DNA from: Nitrospinota bacterium
Lineage (GTDB): Bacteria > UBA8248
Assembly: GCA_011523725.1 (NCBI GenBank)
Contig: WTGD01000355.1
Location: 1 to 6,187 of the forward strand
DNA length: 6,187 nt
Reading direction: 5' to 3'
The notes under the pieces are model-generated. The model made no database searches. It was not told where the DNA came from and saw only the letters and a list, made by a program, of their open reading frames with translations. A program made the translations under genes and the position numbers. The first letter of the stretch is position 1; every line of letters starts with the position of its first letter. Positions 1 to 5,785 of this stretch are shown here, in pieces.

Positions 1-711
1 GTCCAGGTGCTGTTTGAGGTTCGGCAGCGGCGTCTCGAACCCGTCCTCATGCAAGCGCCTCCTGACGGCGGTGATGAGCTTGAACGCCACCCCGACCCCG
101 CTGAGCCCCCGAAAGGGATATTCACAACCTCGCTGGCGGGGATTCACCACGGCCACGGAGGGCGGCAACTCATCGGGCGGACGGTGATGATCGGTGATGA
201 TGAGGCGCACGCCCATCTCTTCGGCTTCTTTCGCGGCGGCGTGCGCGCTGATTCCGCAATCAACCGTCACCACCGTTTCGCAGCCCGCTTCCTTGAGCTT
301 CGCCAGACCCTTGCGGTGCAGGCCGTATCCCTCGTCCAGGCGGTTCGGAATGTAGTAGGGCGCCCTGACGCCCAACTGGGAGAAAAACCGGCACAGGAGC
401 GCCGTGGCGGAGATGCCGTCCACGTCGTAATCCCCATAAACGCCTATGGGGCGGCGGTTTCTTACCCGCTCCACGAGGTGGGAGACGGCTTCTTTCATCC
501 CTTTCATCAGGAACGGATCGTGCAGTCCCGCCAGGGGGGCGTCCAGGAACTTGCGCGCCTCATCGGGGTGTTGGATTCCCCTTTGCGTGAGGAGCCTGCC
601 CATCAAGGGGGGGACGTTCAATTCCCGGGAAAGTTTTTCGGCGGATTCTTTATCGACGGAGCGTATGGTCCACTTGTGGGGGAAGGCGGGCGGGCCTGTG
701 GAATCGCTCAT
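1..711 (-). CDS. recJ: Single-stranded-DNA-specific 5'-3' exonuclease RecJ, N-terminal part (cut by window edge)
   Basis: RecJ is a cytoplasmic Mn/Mg-dependent nuclease of the DHH family that degrades single-stranded DNA 5'->3' in RecF-pathway recombination, mismatch repair and base-excision repair. Reading the minus strand gives 237 uninterrupted codons to the left edge. Visible DHH-domain landmarks are GDYDVDG (residues 93-99, motif I), VDCG (150-153), DHH (174-176) and a following NP...YPFRGLSGVGVAFKL block (190-211). Upstream, WTIRSVD and LLTQRGI match the usual RecJ N-terminus. The C-terminal DHHA1 and OB-fold parts lie outside the window. I chose the ATG at 711 because GGAGG lies 11 nt upstream. 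An in-frame ATG at 780 would add 23 residues and lie 10 nt after the dacB stop, but it has no clear ribosome binding site and the added residues are not RecJ-like. The gene follows dacB on the same strand with a 79-nt gap, so co-transcription is plausible. The family call is firm; only the start is open. Confidence 0.96.
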   Translation of the reverse strand, partial: MSDSTGPPAFPHKWTIRSVDKESAEKLSRELNVPPLMGRLLTQRGIQHPDEARKFLDAPLAGLHDPFLMKGMKEAVSHLVERVRNRRPIGVYGDYDVDGISATALLCRFFSQLGVRAPYYIPNRLDEGYGLHRKGLAKLKEAGCETVVTVDCGISAHAAAKEAEEMGVRLIITDHHRPPDELPPSVAVVNPRQRGCEYPFRGLSGVGVAFKLITAVRRRLHEDGFETPLPNLKQHLD

Positions 712-722
712 CGGCCCTTCAT

Positions 723-727
723 CCTCC
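723..727 (-). promoter_or_regulatory. Shine-Dalgarno sequence deciding the recJ start
   Basis: GGAGG on the minus strand lies 11 nt before the ATG at 711. The spacing is slightly long but acceptable. The competing upstream ATG at 780 has no comparable purine tract, which favours the shorter RecJ. Confidence 0.5.
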
Positions 728-790
728 CCTGTTTCGCCCGCAGCCGCTGTGCCGGGAGAGACGACTCCGAACAAGCGCATTGCTCATTTA

Positions 791-2560
791 TCACTCACGA
801 CTTCGCCCGCCCGGGCCGCTCTTCGAGGGCCACGCGGCGCCGCCCTCCGCCGGAGCCGCCCCTGCAGGTGATTCATCGGGGGAATCATCCTGTGGCGATT
901 CGGCGATCGGGACGATTCCCGGGCCGAGTTCCTCGAATTCATCCTCCCCGTCCGGGCCCGGGCGCGGAGAGGAGCGCCTGCGCCACCCGTCCCGGACGGA
1001 GGGCTTCGGCATGGGACGCGCCATTATCTCTCGAGCCCCCTTGAGATGAGCGTTCACGGGGTTTGAAAAACTCCGGTTCAAAGCAGCCATCGAGCGCACC
1101 AACTCACCCGTGAGGCTTTTGGGCCTGCAGGCGTTCCCGTTCATGAGAATGGAGAAAGCGAGAATTTCGCCGTTTCCGGCGGACGCGTATCCGCTGAAGG
1201 CGCGCACGCCGTTCAACACGCCCGTCTTCACCCGCACCCGGCGCGAATCGACTCCCCGGCGGCGTCTTTTCTTCACCGTCCCGTCTACGCCGAACACGGC
1301 CAGCGACGCCATGAATTCGGGCCGCAACCTGAAATCGTTGTGCGCCGCTTCGAGCAGGACAGCCAGAGAGCGCGGCGAGGCGCGGTTCATCCTGCTCAAG
1401 CCCGAACCGTCTGCGAGGGCGATCTCCTTCGCCGATACGCCGACCGAGAGCAGAAAATCCCGCATGACGCGCAGGCCCTTTTCCGCCGTGCCCGGTGCGC
1501 CGTGCGTTTCGGCGCCCATCGTCTTGAGAACCTGTTCGGCCACGAAATTGTTGCTGAACTTGTTGAGCCCGCTCACCACCTCGCTCAGGGGCGGCGAGAG
1601 GTGTCTTGCCAGAAGCCTCGCATCGGGCGGCGTTGCGGCTCGCCGTATCCCGCCCCTCAAGGCGATTCCCTGCCTCTCGAACTCGGCGGCGACTGCACCT
1701 GCGGTGAAGGCGGTGGGATCCGTGACGGGCACCCGGTACGTCCGCATCCTGCTTCCCGCCGGAAACGAGCCGCTGATCTGAACGACGTCTATTCCCTTCG
1801 AGCGTCTGCGCCCGAGGCGGATTTTCAACCGCCTGCGCGAAGTCTTCACCTTCGCCTGGAGACGAAGTGCGCGCGAGGACGGTTCGAGATTCGCCCTGGC
1901 CGGGCCGCCGACTCTATCGCCCGGGGCCACGAGCACGTTCGCGAGACCGAAATTCAGGGACAACGCCCCGTGCGGCGCCAGATACGGCCGGATGGAGCGG
2001 CCCACGCGCCAACCCCGGCCATGCTTCTTGTCGTCGAAAAAGGTGTCGTCCGCCACCAGGTCGCCCTCGATGCGCCGCACGCCGCGCAGCTTGAGCCTCC
2101 GCACGAAGTCGCGCATCTTCTCATGCACGAAAAGCGGGTCGCCGTAGCCCTTGAGATAAAGGTCTCCCCGGAGGACGCCGCCCCGAACCTTTCCCTTCGC
2201 GTAGAAATCGGTGGCGAACCGGTAGTCCGGCCCCAGGCGCGCGAGCGCGGCGGCGGCCGTGAAGAGTTTGACGTTCGACGCGGGGATTCGCCTCGTGGCG
2301 GCGTTATGGGAGTAAAGCGTCTGCGCGGTGGAAATCGAACGAATGAAAAGACCCAGACGTCCGGGGCGGACGCACTGCCTTTTTATGGCGCGTCTCACCC
2401 TGGCCTGGAAAGCGGCCTTCGAGACGAGGCCTTTTTTCGGAGCGCGCTTTTTTCTCGCGGCGAGGGCGTCCGCCGCGGACAAGGCGATGAGGCACAAAAC
2501 AACCGCCCACAGGGAAAATCTCAAAAACCGGCCCGCTGAATCCTGTCCCATGATTCTCAT
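791..2560 (-). CDS. dacB: D-alanyl-D-alanine carboxypeptidase/endopeptidase, PBP4 type (peptidase family S13)
   Basis: This is a periplasmic serine D,D-peptidase that trims pentapeptides and/or cleaves D-Ala-mDAP cross-links during peptidoglycan maturation. All three penicillin-binding motifs of family S13 are present: S95-N-V-K98 (nucleophile and general base), S336-N-N338 and K445-T-G447. The family signature DGSGLSRMNR is at 384-393. The wide spacing between the first two motifs fits the extra domain inserted in PBP4 enzymes. An N-terminal signal peptide is clear: basic start, hydrophobic core at about 15-30, cleavage near ALA-A (residues 33-35). At 589 residues it is longer than E. coli PBP4 (477). 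The excess is mostly a tail after about residue 505, rich in Pro, Gly, Asp/Glu and Arg. The start has no strong Shine-Dalgarno sequence, and M4 (2551) is an alternative that does not affect the signal peptide. It lies 51 nt downstream of the selenoprotein gene and upstream of recJ, all on the same strand. Confidence 0.95.
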   Translation of the reverse strand: MRIMGQDSAGRFLRFSLWAVVLCLIALSAADALAARKKRAPKKGLVSKAAFQARVRRAIKRQCVRPGRLGLFIRSISTAQTLYSHNAATRRIPASNVKLFTAAAALARLGPDYRFATDFYAKGKVRGGVLRGDLYLKGYGDPLFVHEKMRDFVRRLKLRGVRRIEGDLVADDTFFDDKKHGRGWRVGRSIRPYLAPHGALSLNFGLANVLVAPGDRVGGPARANLEPSSRALRLQAKVKTSRRRLKIRLGRRRSKGIDVVQISGSFPAGSRMRTYRVPVTDPTAFTAGAVAAEFERQGIALRGGIRRAATPPDARLLARHLSPPLSEVVSGLNKFSNNFVAEQVLKTMGAETHGAPGTAEKGLRVMRDFLLSVGVSAKEIALADGSGLSRMNRASPRSLAVLLEAAHNDFRLRPEFMASLAVFGVDGTVKKRRRRGVDSRRVRVKTGVLNGVRAFSGYASAGNGEILAFSILMNGNACRPKSLTGELVRSMAALNRSFSNPVNAHLKGAREIMARPMPKPSVRDGWRRRSSPRPGPDGEDEFEELGPGIVPIAESPQDDSPDESPAGAAPAEGGAAWPSKSGPGGRSRE

Positions 2561-2611
2561 ATTCGGTGTCCGTCACGCGCCGGGCGGGGGCGGGAATGCC
2601 GGGTATCATTC

Positions 2612-3157
2612 TCACAAAAAAGCGAGGGCCTGCATCACTTGCTGAACCGTCGGGCGGTCGCTGGGGTATTTACCCACGTGAACGTAGCGAACCACGCCGT
2701 TCTTGTCGATGATGATAGTGGCGGGCCGGGCGATCCCCTCTCTCGGATGCAGCACCCCGAAGCGTTTGATAATCCGCTTCTTCGGGTCCGATATCAGGAG
2801 ATACCGAATGCCCAACTCCCGCGTCGTCTTGTTCATTTCAAGTGCGTTGTCCGCGCTGACGGCGACGATTTCGGTCTGGAGCCTGTGAATTTTCCCGGAA
2901 TTTCGCTGGAACTCGACGAGTTGCCGCTGGCAGATGACTCAGAAATGCCCCCGATAGAAAACCATGACGAGGTTCTTCCTGCCCTCGAGGTCGGACAGTT
3001 TGAAACCCTGTATCTCGAACGCATGCGCCTTATCCCCCACCTTGGGGCGATTCTCATCGAACGGCGCGGCAACCACCATGCTCACACTTATGAAGAAAGC
3101 GAGCGCCATCGCCGCAAGACGCAAAGTTCGCTTGAACTGACACCTGCTCCATCTCAT
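2612..3157 (-). CDS. Exported peroxiredoxin-like/AhpC-TSA-type selenoprotein (UxxC), read through an in-frame TGA as selenocysteine
   Basis: This is a thioredoxin-fold redox protein of the AhpC/TSA (redoxin) group, probably a thiol/selenol peroxidase or oxidoreductase outside the cytoplasm. The frame holds 181 codons plus stop and contains one TGA (2941-2939) at codon 73. The context is VFYRGHF-[TGA]-V-I-C-QRQL. Relatives typically read VFYRGxWCPxCxxQL, so the TGA replaces the first catalytic cysteine and C76 is the resolving one. Reading continues without a frameshift through VAVSAD (98-103), SDP (123-125), the R144-P145 site typical of the cis-Pro region, and IIID (148-151). A basic N-terminus and hydrophobic core (about 12-30, ending VVAA) form a signal peptide. 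The ATG at 3157 is chosen because GGAGG lies 9 nt upstream; the ATG at 3178 lacks a ribosome site. A hairpin resembling a SECIS follows the TGA. The final stop TGA is backed by another TGA one codon later. The alternative is a recent TGC-to-TGA nonsense mutation. Peroxide activity itself is inferred. Confidence 0.88.
2905..2927 (-). promoter_or_regulatory. Candidate bacterial SECIS hairpin inside the coding sequence
   Basis: Starting 11 nt after the TGA, the mRNA can fold GCGGCAACUC-GUC-GAGUUCCAGC. The upper stem has five perfect pairs (AACUC/GAGUU), then a C-C mismatch, a G-C pair, a G-A mismatch and two closing pairs. The 3-nt apical loop begins with G, 22 nt after the TGA. Bacterial SECIS elements bound by SelB are typically short hairpins just 3' of the UGA with a G in the first two loop positions, so geometry and loop fit. 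No folding energy was computed. A competing 4-bp hairpin (UGCC-AGC-GGCA, 2922-2932) overlaps it and lies closer to the TGA. Confidence 0.6.
2939..2941 (-). other. In-frame TGA predicted to encode selenocysteine (U73)
   Basis: This TGA is flanked by TTC (Phe) and GTC ATC TGC (Val-Ile-Cys). It coincides with the first position of the redox-active CxxC site of thioredoxin-like peroxiredoxins, the classic site of Cys-to-Sec exchange. Both flanking ORFs share one frame, and no insertion or deletion is needed to join them. A cysteine codon (TGC/TGT) differs from TGA by one base, so a nonsense mutation is the only serious rival explanation. Confidence 0.87.
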
Positions 3158-3166
3158 CGGGGAAAA

Positions 3167-3171
3167 CCTCC
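3167..3171 (-). promoter_or_regulatory. Shine-Dalgarno sequence deciding the selenoprotein start
   Basis: GGAGG lies exactly 9 nt upstream of the ATG at 3157, the best ribosome binding site in the window. It selects this ATG over the in-frame ATG at 3178, which would place the GGAGG inside the coding sequence and add seven residues to the signal peptide. Confidence 0.75.
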
Positions 3172-3205
3172 AGGTCATCGAGTCAATGAACCACCGCCGA
3201 AGCGA

Positions 3206-3234
3206 ATCTTAATCCGCCCGGAACGGGCTGTAAA
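3206..3234 (-). promoter_or_regulatory. Candidate sigma70-type promoter for the selenoprotein gene (and possibly dacB-recJ)
   Basis: On the minus strand TTTACA (3234-3229; five of six matches to TTGACA) is followed after exactly 17 nt by TAAGAT (3211-3206; four of six matches to TATAAT). A transcript would begin near 3199 and carry a leader of about 40 nt with the GGAGG site. It stands out in this GC-rich divergent region. There is no experimental support. Confidence 0.55.
3216..3228. repeat. Short perfect inverted repeat in the promoter spacer
   Basis: GCCCG-GAA-CGGGC has 5-bp arms around a 3-nt centre and occupies 13 of the 17 spacer bases between the proposed -35 and -10 boxes of the minus-strand promoter. 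A regulator could bind here, but a 5-bp GC palindrome can also arise by chance in such DNA. No T-run follows, so it is not an intrinsic terminator. Confidence 0.35.
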
Positions 3235-3245
3235 CCACGAGGGCG

Positions 3246-3271
3246 CGCCGCGTTGACGATGGGGCGCGGCG
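3246..3271. repeat. GC-only inverted repeat upstream of the ABC importer operon
   Basis: CGCCGCG (3246-3252) and CGCGGCG (3265-3271) are perfect 7-bp arms around a 12-nt loop containing TTGACG and GGGG. It lies 15 nt before the ATG of the binding-protein gene. It could be an operator or a leader hairpin affecting translation. No T-tract follows, so a terminator is unlikely. The intergenic stretch 3158-3286 holds this repeat, the minus-strand promoter and its palindrome, and no gene. I could not find a convincing plus-strand promoter: TTGACG has no good -10 box at proper spacing. Confidence 0.35.
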
Positions 3272-3286
3272 TATGCGAATCTCCAA

Positions 3287-4864
3287 ATGTCTCCCGCCCG
3301 CCGGTATGCTCAGGTGAGAAACAAATCGCTTGCTCTTGTGGCCCTCATGCTGGCGTGCGCAATCTTATCCGCTTGCGGAGAGACGGACACAACCAAAGGC
3401 GACGCCATCGTCGTCGGCATCGGAACCAACCCCACGCAACTCGACCCGAGGCTGGCGCAAGACGCCGTTTCCTCGAAGGTGCTGCGTTTCATCTTCAGCC
3501 GTCTGATAACGAAAGACCATGAGGGCCGCACCGTCCTGGAACTCGCCGAAAAGTGGGAGCGGCCCACGCCCCTCGTCCACCGCTTCGAACTCAGGCGCGG
3601 GGTGCGGTTCCACAACGGCGAGGCCCTCACCGCATCCGACGTGAAATACACCTTCGACTCCATTCGGGAACCCTCCCTCGCCTCCCCCAAGGCGGCGGGT
3701 CTCAAGGAACTCGCGCGCATCGAAACGCCCACGCCGCACAGCGTCGTCTTTCACCTGAAAGAACCCTCCGCCTCGTTCGCGGAATCCCTGATGGTCGGCA
3801 TATTGCCCAAAAGCGCGCGCGAGGCCGGTAGCCGCATCGCCCAAAAACCCGTCGGGTCCGGCCCGTTCGAGTTCGTGGAGTTCACGCCGGACGAGCGAAT
3901 CACCCTCAAGGCGTTTCCCGGCCATTTCGCCGGCAAACCCGCTTATGAGCGCCTCGTCTTCCGTATACTGCCCGAGGAGACCATCCGCGTCCTGGAACTC
4001 GAAAGCGGGGGCGTCGATTTCCTCCAGAATGCCTTTTCGCCCGACATTTTGCCGCGCTTCATCAACAACAAGCGGCTCAGGATACGAAAGCGCCTGGGCA
4101 CGAACTTCACCTACATCGGCTTCAACCTGAGCGACCCGGTTCTCTCCAGACTCGAGGTGCGGCGCGCAATCGCCCACGCCATCGACAGAAAACCCATCGT
4201 GCGTTTCATCCACAAGGGCCTCGTCCAGGAGGCGGACAGCCTGCTGCCGCCGGATCACTGGGCGCACCAGGAAGGTCTCCCGCGCTATGCGCACCGCCCG
4301 GAACTGGCCATGAGGCTCCTCGATGCGGCGGGCTTTCCCGACCCCGACGGGCCGGGGCCCGCGCCGCGCTTCACGCTCGTCTACAAGACCTCGCAAAACG
4401 AACTGGGCCGCCGCATCGCCACCGTGTTCGGCCATCAACTCGCCCGCGTGGGAATCCGGATGAAAATCCGCTCCTACGAGTGGGGCACGTTTTTCGGCGA
4501 CATCAGAAACGGGAACTTCCAGCTCTACAGCCTGACGTGGGTCGGCATATCGGACCCCGACATCTACCGCTACATCTTTCACAGCCGCTTCACCCCGCCG
4601 GCCGGCCTCAACCGGGGCCGCTATAAAAACGCGCACGTGGATGCGCTCCTGGAAGAGGCCCACCAGTCCGCCGATACCGGGGTTCGCGCCCGCGCTTACG
4701 GCGAGGCGCAGCGCATCCTGGGCCGTGAGCTTCCCTACATCAACCTTTGGCACAGCGTGAACGTGGCCGTCTTCGACAGGCGCATATCGGGCTACCGGGT
4801 ATATCCGGATGCGGATTTCATCTCGCTCGCGAGAGCCACCCTCTCCCCGGCGGCGGGGCGATAG
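3287..4864 (+). CDS. Peptide-type ABC transporter solute-binding lipoprotein (SBP family 5; DppA/OppA-like)
   Basis: This is the extracytoplasmic receptor of an ABC importer for peptides, nickel or related substrates; the exact substrate cannot be told. Family 5 hallmarks are LRRGVRFHNGEALTASDV (102-119), the GSGPFEF block (190-196) and the C-terminal lobe with DPDIYRY and an ELPYINLWH segment (about 423-489). A lipobox LSAC ends at C30, predicting signal peptidase II cleavage and lipidation. Length (525 aa) is normal for the family. The ATG at 3287 is used here, but a GTG at 3314 would give a compact lipoprotein signal (lipidated residue then C21), perhaps more typical. Neither has a clear Shine-Dalgarno sequence. 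The TAG stop directly abuts the ATG of the permease gene, so they form one operon. Family assignment is certain; substrate specificity is not. Confidence 0.94.
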   Translation: MSPARRYAQVRNKSLALVALMLACAILSACGETDTTKGDAIVVGIGTNPTQLDPRLAQDAVSSKVLRFIFSRLITKDHEGRTVLELAEKWERPTPLVHRFELRRGVRFHNGEALTASDVKYTFDSIREPSLASPKAAGLKELARIETPTPHSVVFHLKEPSASFAESLMVGILPKSAREAGSRIAQKPVGSGPFEFVEFTPDERITLKAFPGHFAGKPAYERLVFRILPEETIRVLELESGGVDFLQNAFSPDILPRFINNKRLRIRKRLGTNFTYIGFNLSDPVLSRLEVRRAIAHAIDRKPIVRFIHKGLVQEADSLLPPDHWAHQEGLPRYAHRPELAMRLLDAAGFPDPDGPGPAPRFTLVYKTSQNELGRRIATVFGHQLARVGIRMKIRSYEWGTFFGDIRNGNFQLYSLTWVGISDPDIYRYIFHSRFTPPAGLNRGRYKNAHVDALLEEAHQSADTGVRARAYGEAQRILGRELPYINLWHSVNVAVFDRRISGYRVYPDADFISLARATLSPAAGR

Positions 4865-5785
4865 ATGAGAAAGTTTCTCTTAAGACGCATTCTGCTGCTC
4901 ATCCCCGTGCTGTGGGGGGTGACGACGCTCGTCTTCATCGTCACCCAGGTGCTGCCGGGCGACCCGGTGGACCTGATGCTGGGCGAAACGGCCCGGCCCG
5001 CCCAGCGCGAGCAACTGCGAAAGACGCTGGGGCTGGACAGGCCCCTGGGCGTTCAATACGCCGACTACATGGGTGGACTGCTGCGGGGGGATCTCGGCAC
5101 CTCGCTCCACCAGAAAAGAGCGGTCTCGGCCATCATTTTCGAGCGCACCTATGCTTCGGCGGAGCTCACGCTCGCCTCGATGGCCGTCGCGCTGCTCATC
5201 TCGCTCCCGCTGGGAATCGCCGCCGCGCGAAGACAGGGCACGGCGCTCGACCTGGGGGCCGGCCTTCTCGCCGTGGCGGGCGCGAGCATGCCTGTCTTCT
5301 GGCTCGGGCCGCTGCTCATCATCGTCTTCTCCATCGAGCTGGGCTGGTTCCCCGTCTCGGGCCGGGAGGGGTTTCTGAGCCTCATCCTCCCCGCCGTGAC
5401 GCTCGGCGCAGCGCTCTCGCCGATACTGATGCGCATGGCGCGCTCTAGCCTGCTGGAAGTGCTGCCGCAAGACTACATCAGCACGGCGCGCGCGAAGGGC
5501 ATCACGGAGAGGCGGGTGCTCTGGCTCCATGCCCTCAAGAACGCGTGCCTGCCGCTCATCACGATCCTGAGCCTCCAGCTCGGCGCCCTCCTCTCGGGCG
5601 CCATCATCACCGAGACCGTCTTCGCCTGGCCCGGCGTGGGCCGCCTGGTGATCCAGGCCATCGCGTCTCGCGACTACCCGCTCGTGCAGGGCTGCGTGCT
5701 TTTCATCGCCGCCGTTTACGTGACCGCGAACTTTCTGGCCGACATCGCCTACGCCTGGCTCGACCCGCGCGTGAGGCTCACATGA
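4865..5785 (+). CDS. ABC transporter permease, DppB/OppB family (binding-protein-dependent transport, inner membrane)
   Basis: This is one of the two membrane-spanning subunits of the peptide-type importer. At 306 residues it has the family's normal size. Features in order: TM1 (about 9-30) ending in LPGDP; a long periplasmic loop with RGDLGTS (74-80); TM helices around 100-120, 130-157 and 168-190; the cytoplasmic EAA loop that docks the ATPase (DYISTARAKG at 203-212 through LP at 229-230); TM helices near 232-256 and 275-297; and the typical C-terminus LDPRVRL (299-305). The ATG follows the preceding stop with no gap, and the stop overlaps the next start (ATGA). Translation is probably coupled throughout. 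It may act on dipeptides, oligopeptides, nickel or glutathione; the sequence does not decide. Confidence 0.95.
   Translation: MRKFLLRRILLLIPVLWGVTTLVFIVTQVLPGDPVDLMLGETARPAQREQLRKTLGLDRPLGVQYADYMGGLLRGDLGTSLHQKRAVSAIIFERTYASAELTLASMAVALLISLPLGIAAARRQGTALDLGAGLLAVAGASMPVFWLGPLLIIVFSIELGWFPVSGREGFLSLILPAVTLGAALSPILMRMARSSLLEVLPQDYISTARAKGITERRVLWLHALKNACLPLITILSLQLGALLSGAIITETVFAWPGVGRLVIQAIASRDYPLVQGCVLFIAAVYVTANFLADIAYAWLDPRVRLT

Noticed and set aside
607..613. Run of seven G (C on the coding strand) in recJ as a possible frameshift site
   Set aside because: The RecJ frame reads correctly through it (NVPPLMGRLL) and family features continue on both sides, so there is no sign of slippage or assembly error.
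7..1044. Plus-strand open frame of 345 codons
   Set aside because: It lies antisense to recJ and the end of dacB, both identified by catalytic motifs. Its composition is the typical Arg/Pro/Gly-rich shadow of GC-rich genes.
1340..2539. Plus-strand open frame of 399 codons
   Set aside because: It is antisense to dacB over its whole length, has no recognisable domain or ribosome site, and is a high-GC shadow.
2606..2614. Terminal TGA of the selenoprotein gene as a second selenocysteine codon
   Set aside because: Reading through would add one Glu codon before another TGA. The family fold is already complete, so it is a normal, doubled stop.
2922..2932. UGCC-AGC-GGCA hairpin as the SECIS element
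   Set aside because: It has only 4 bp and its loop begins about 11 nt after the TGA, closer than usual. The overlapping hairpin with the GUC loop fits better.
2612..3178. Reading the peroxiredoxin region as two separate small genes (2612-2836 and 2939-3178) or as a pseudogene
   Set aside because: The fragments share one frame, no indel is needed, the intervening codons encode conserved family sequence, and the only interruption is a TGA at the catalytic cysteine with a SECIS-like hairpin behind it. A decaying gene would not be expected to be intact everywhere else.
3253..3280. TTGACG at 3253-3258 as a -35 box for the importer operon
   Set aside because: TATGCG is only 13 nt away, and the hexamers at 16-18 nt spacing do not resemble a -10 box.
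3365..4753. Minus-strand open frame of 462 codons
   Set aside because: It is entirely antisense to the well-supported binding-protein gene, with no family motif; a codon-bias shadow despite its length.
4747..5530. Open frames on both strands over the end of the binding-protein gene and the DppB-type permease (4747-5448 plus, 4880-5530 minus)
   Set aside because: They are alternative-frame shadows. The permease frame has clear TM helices, an EAA loop and a typical C-terminus.
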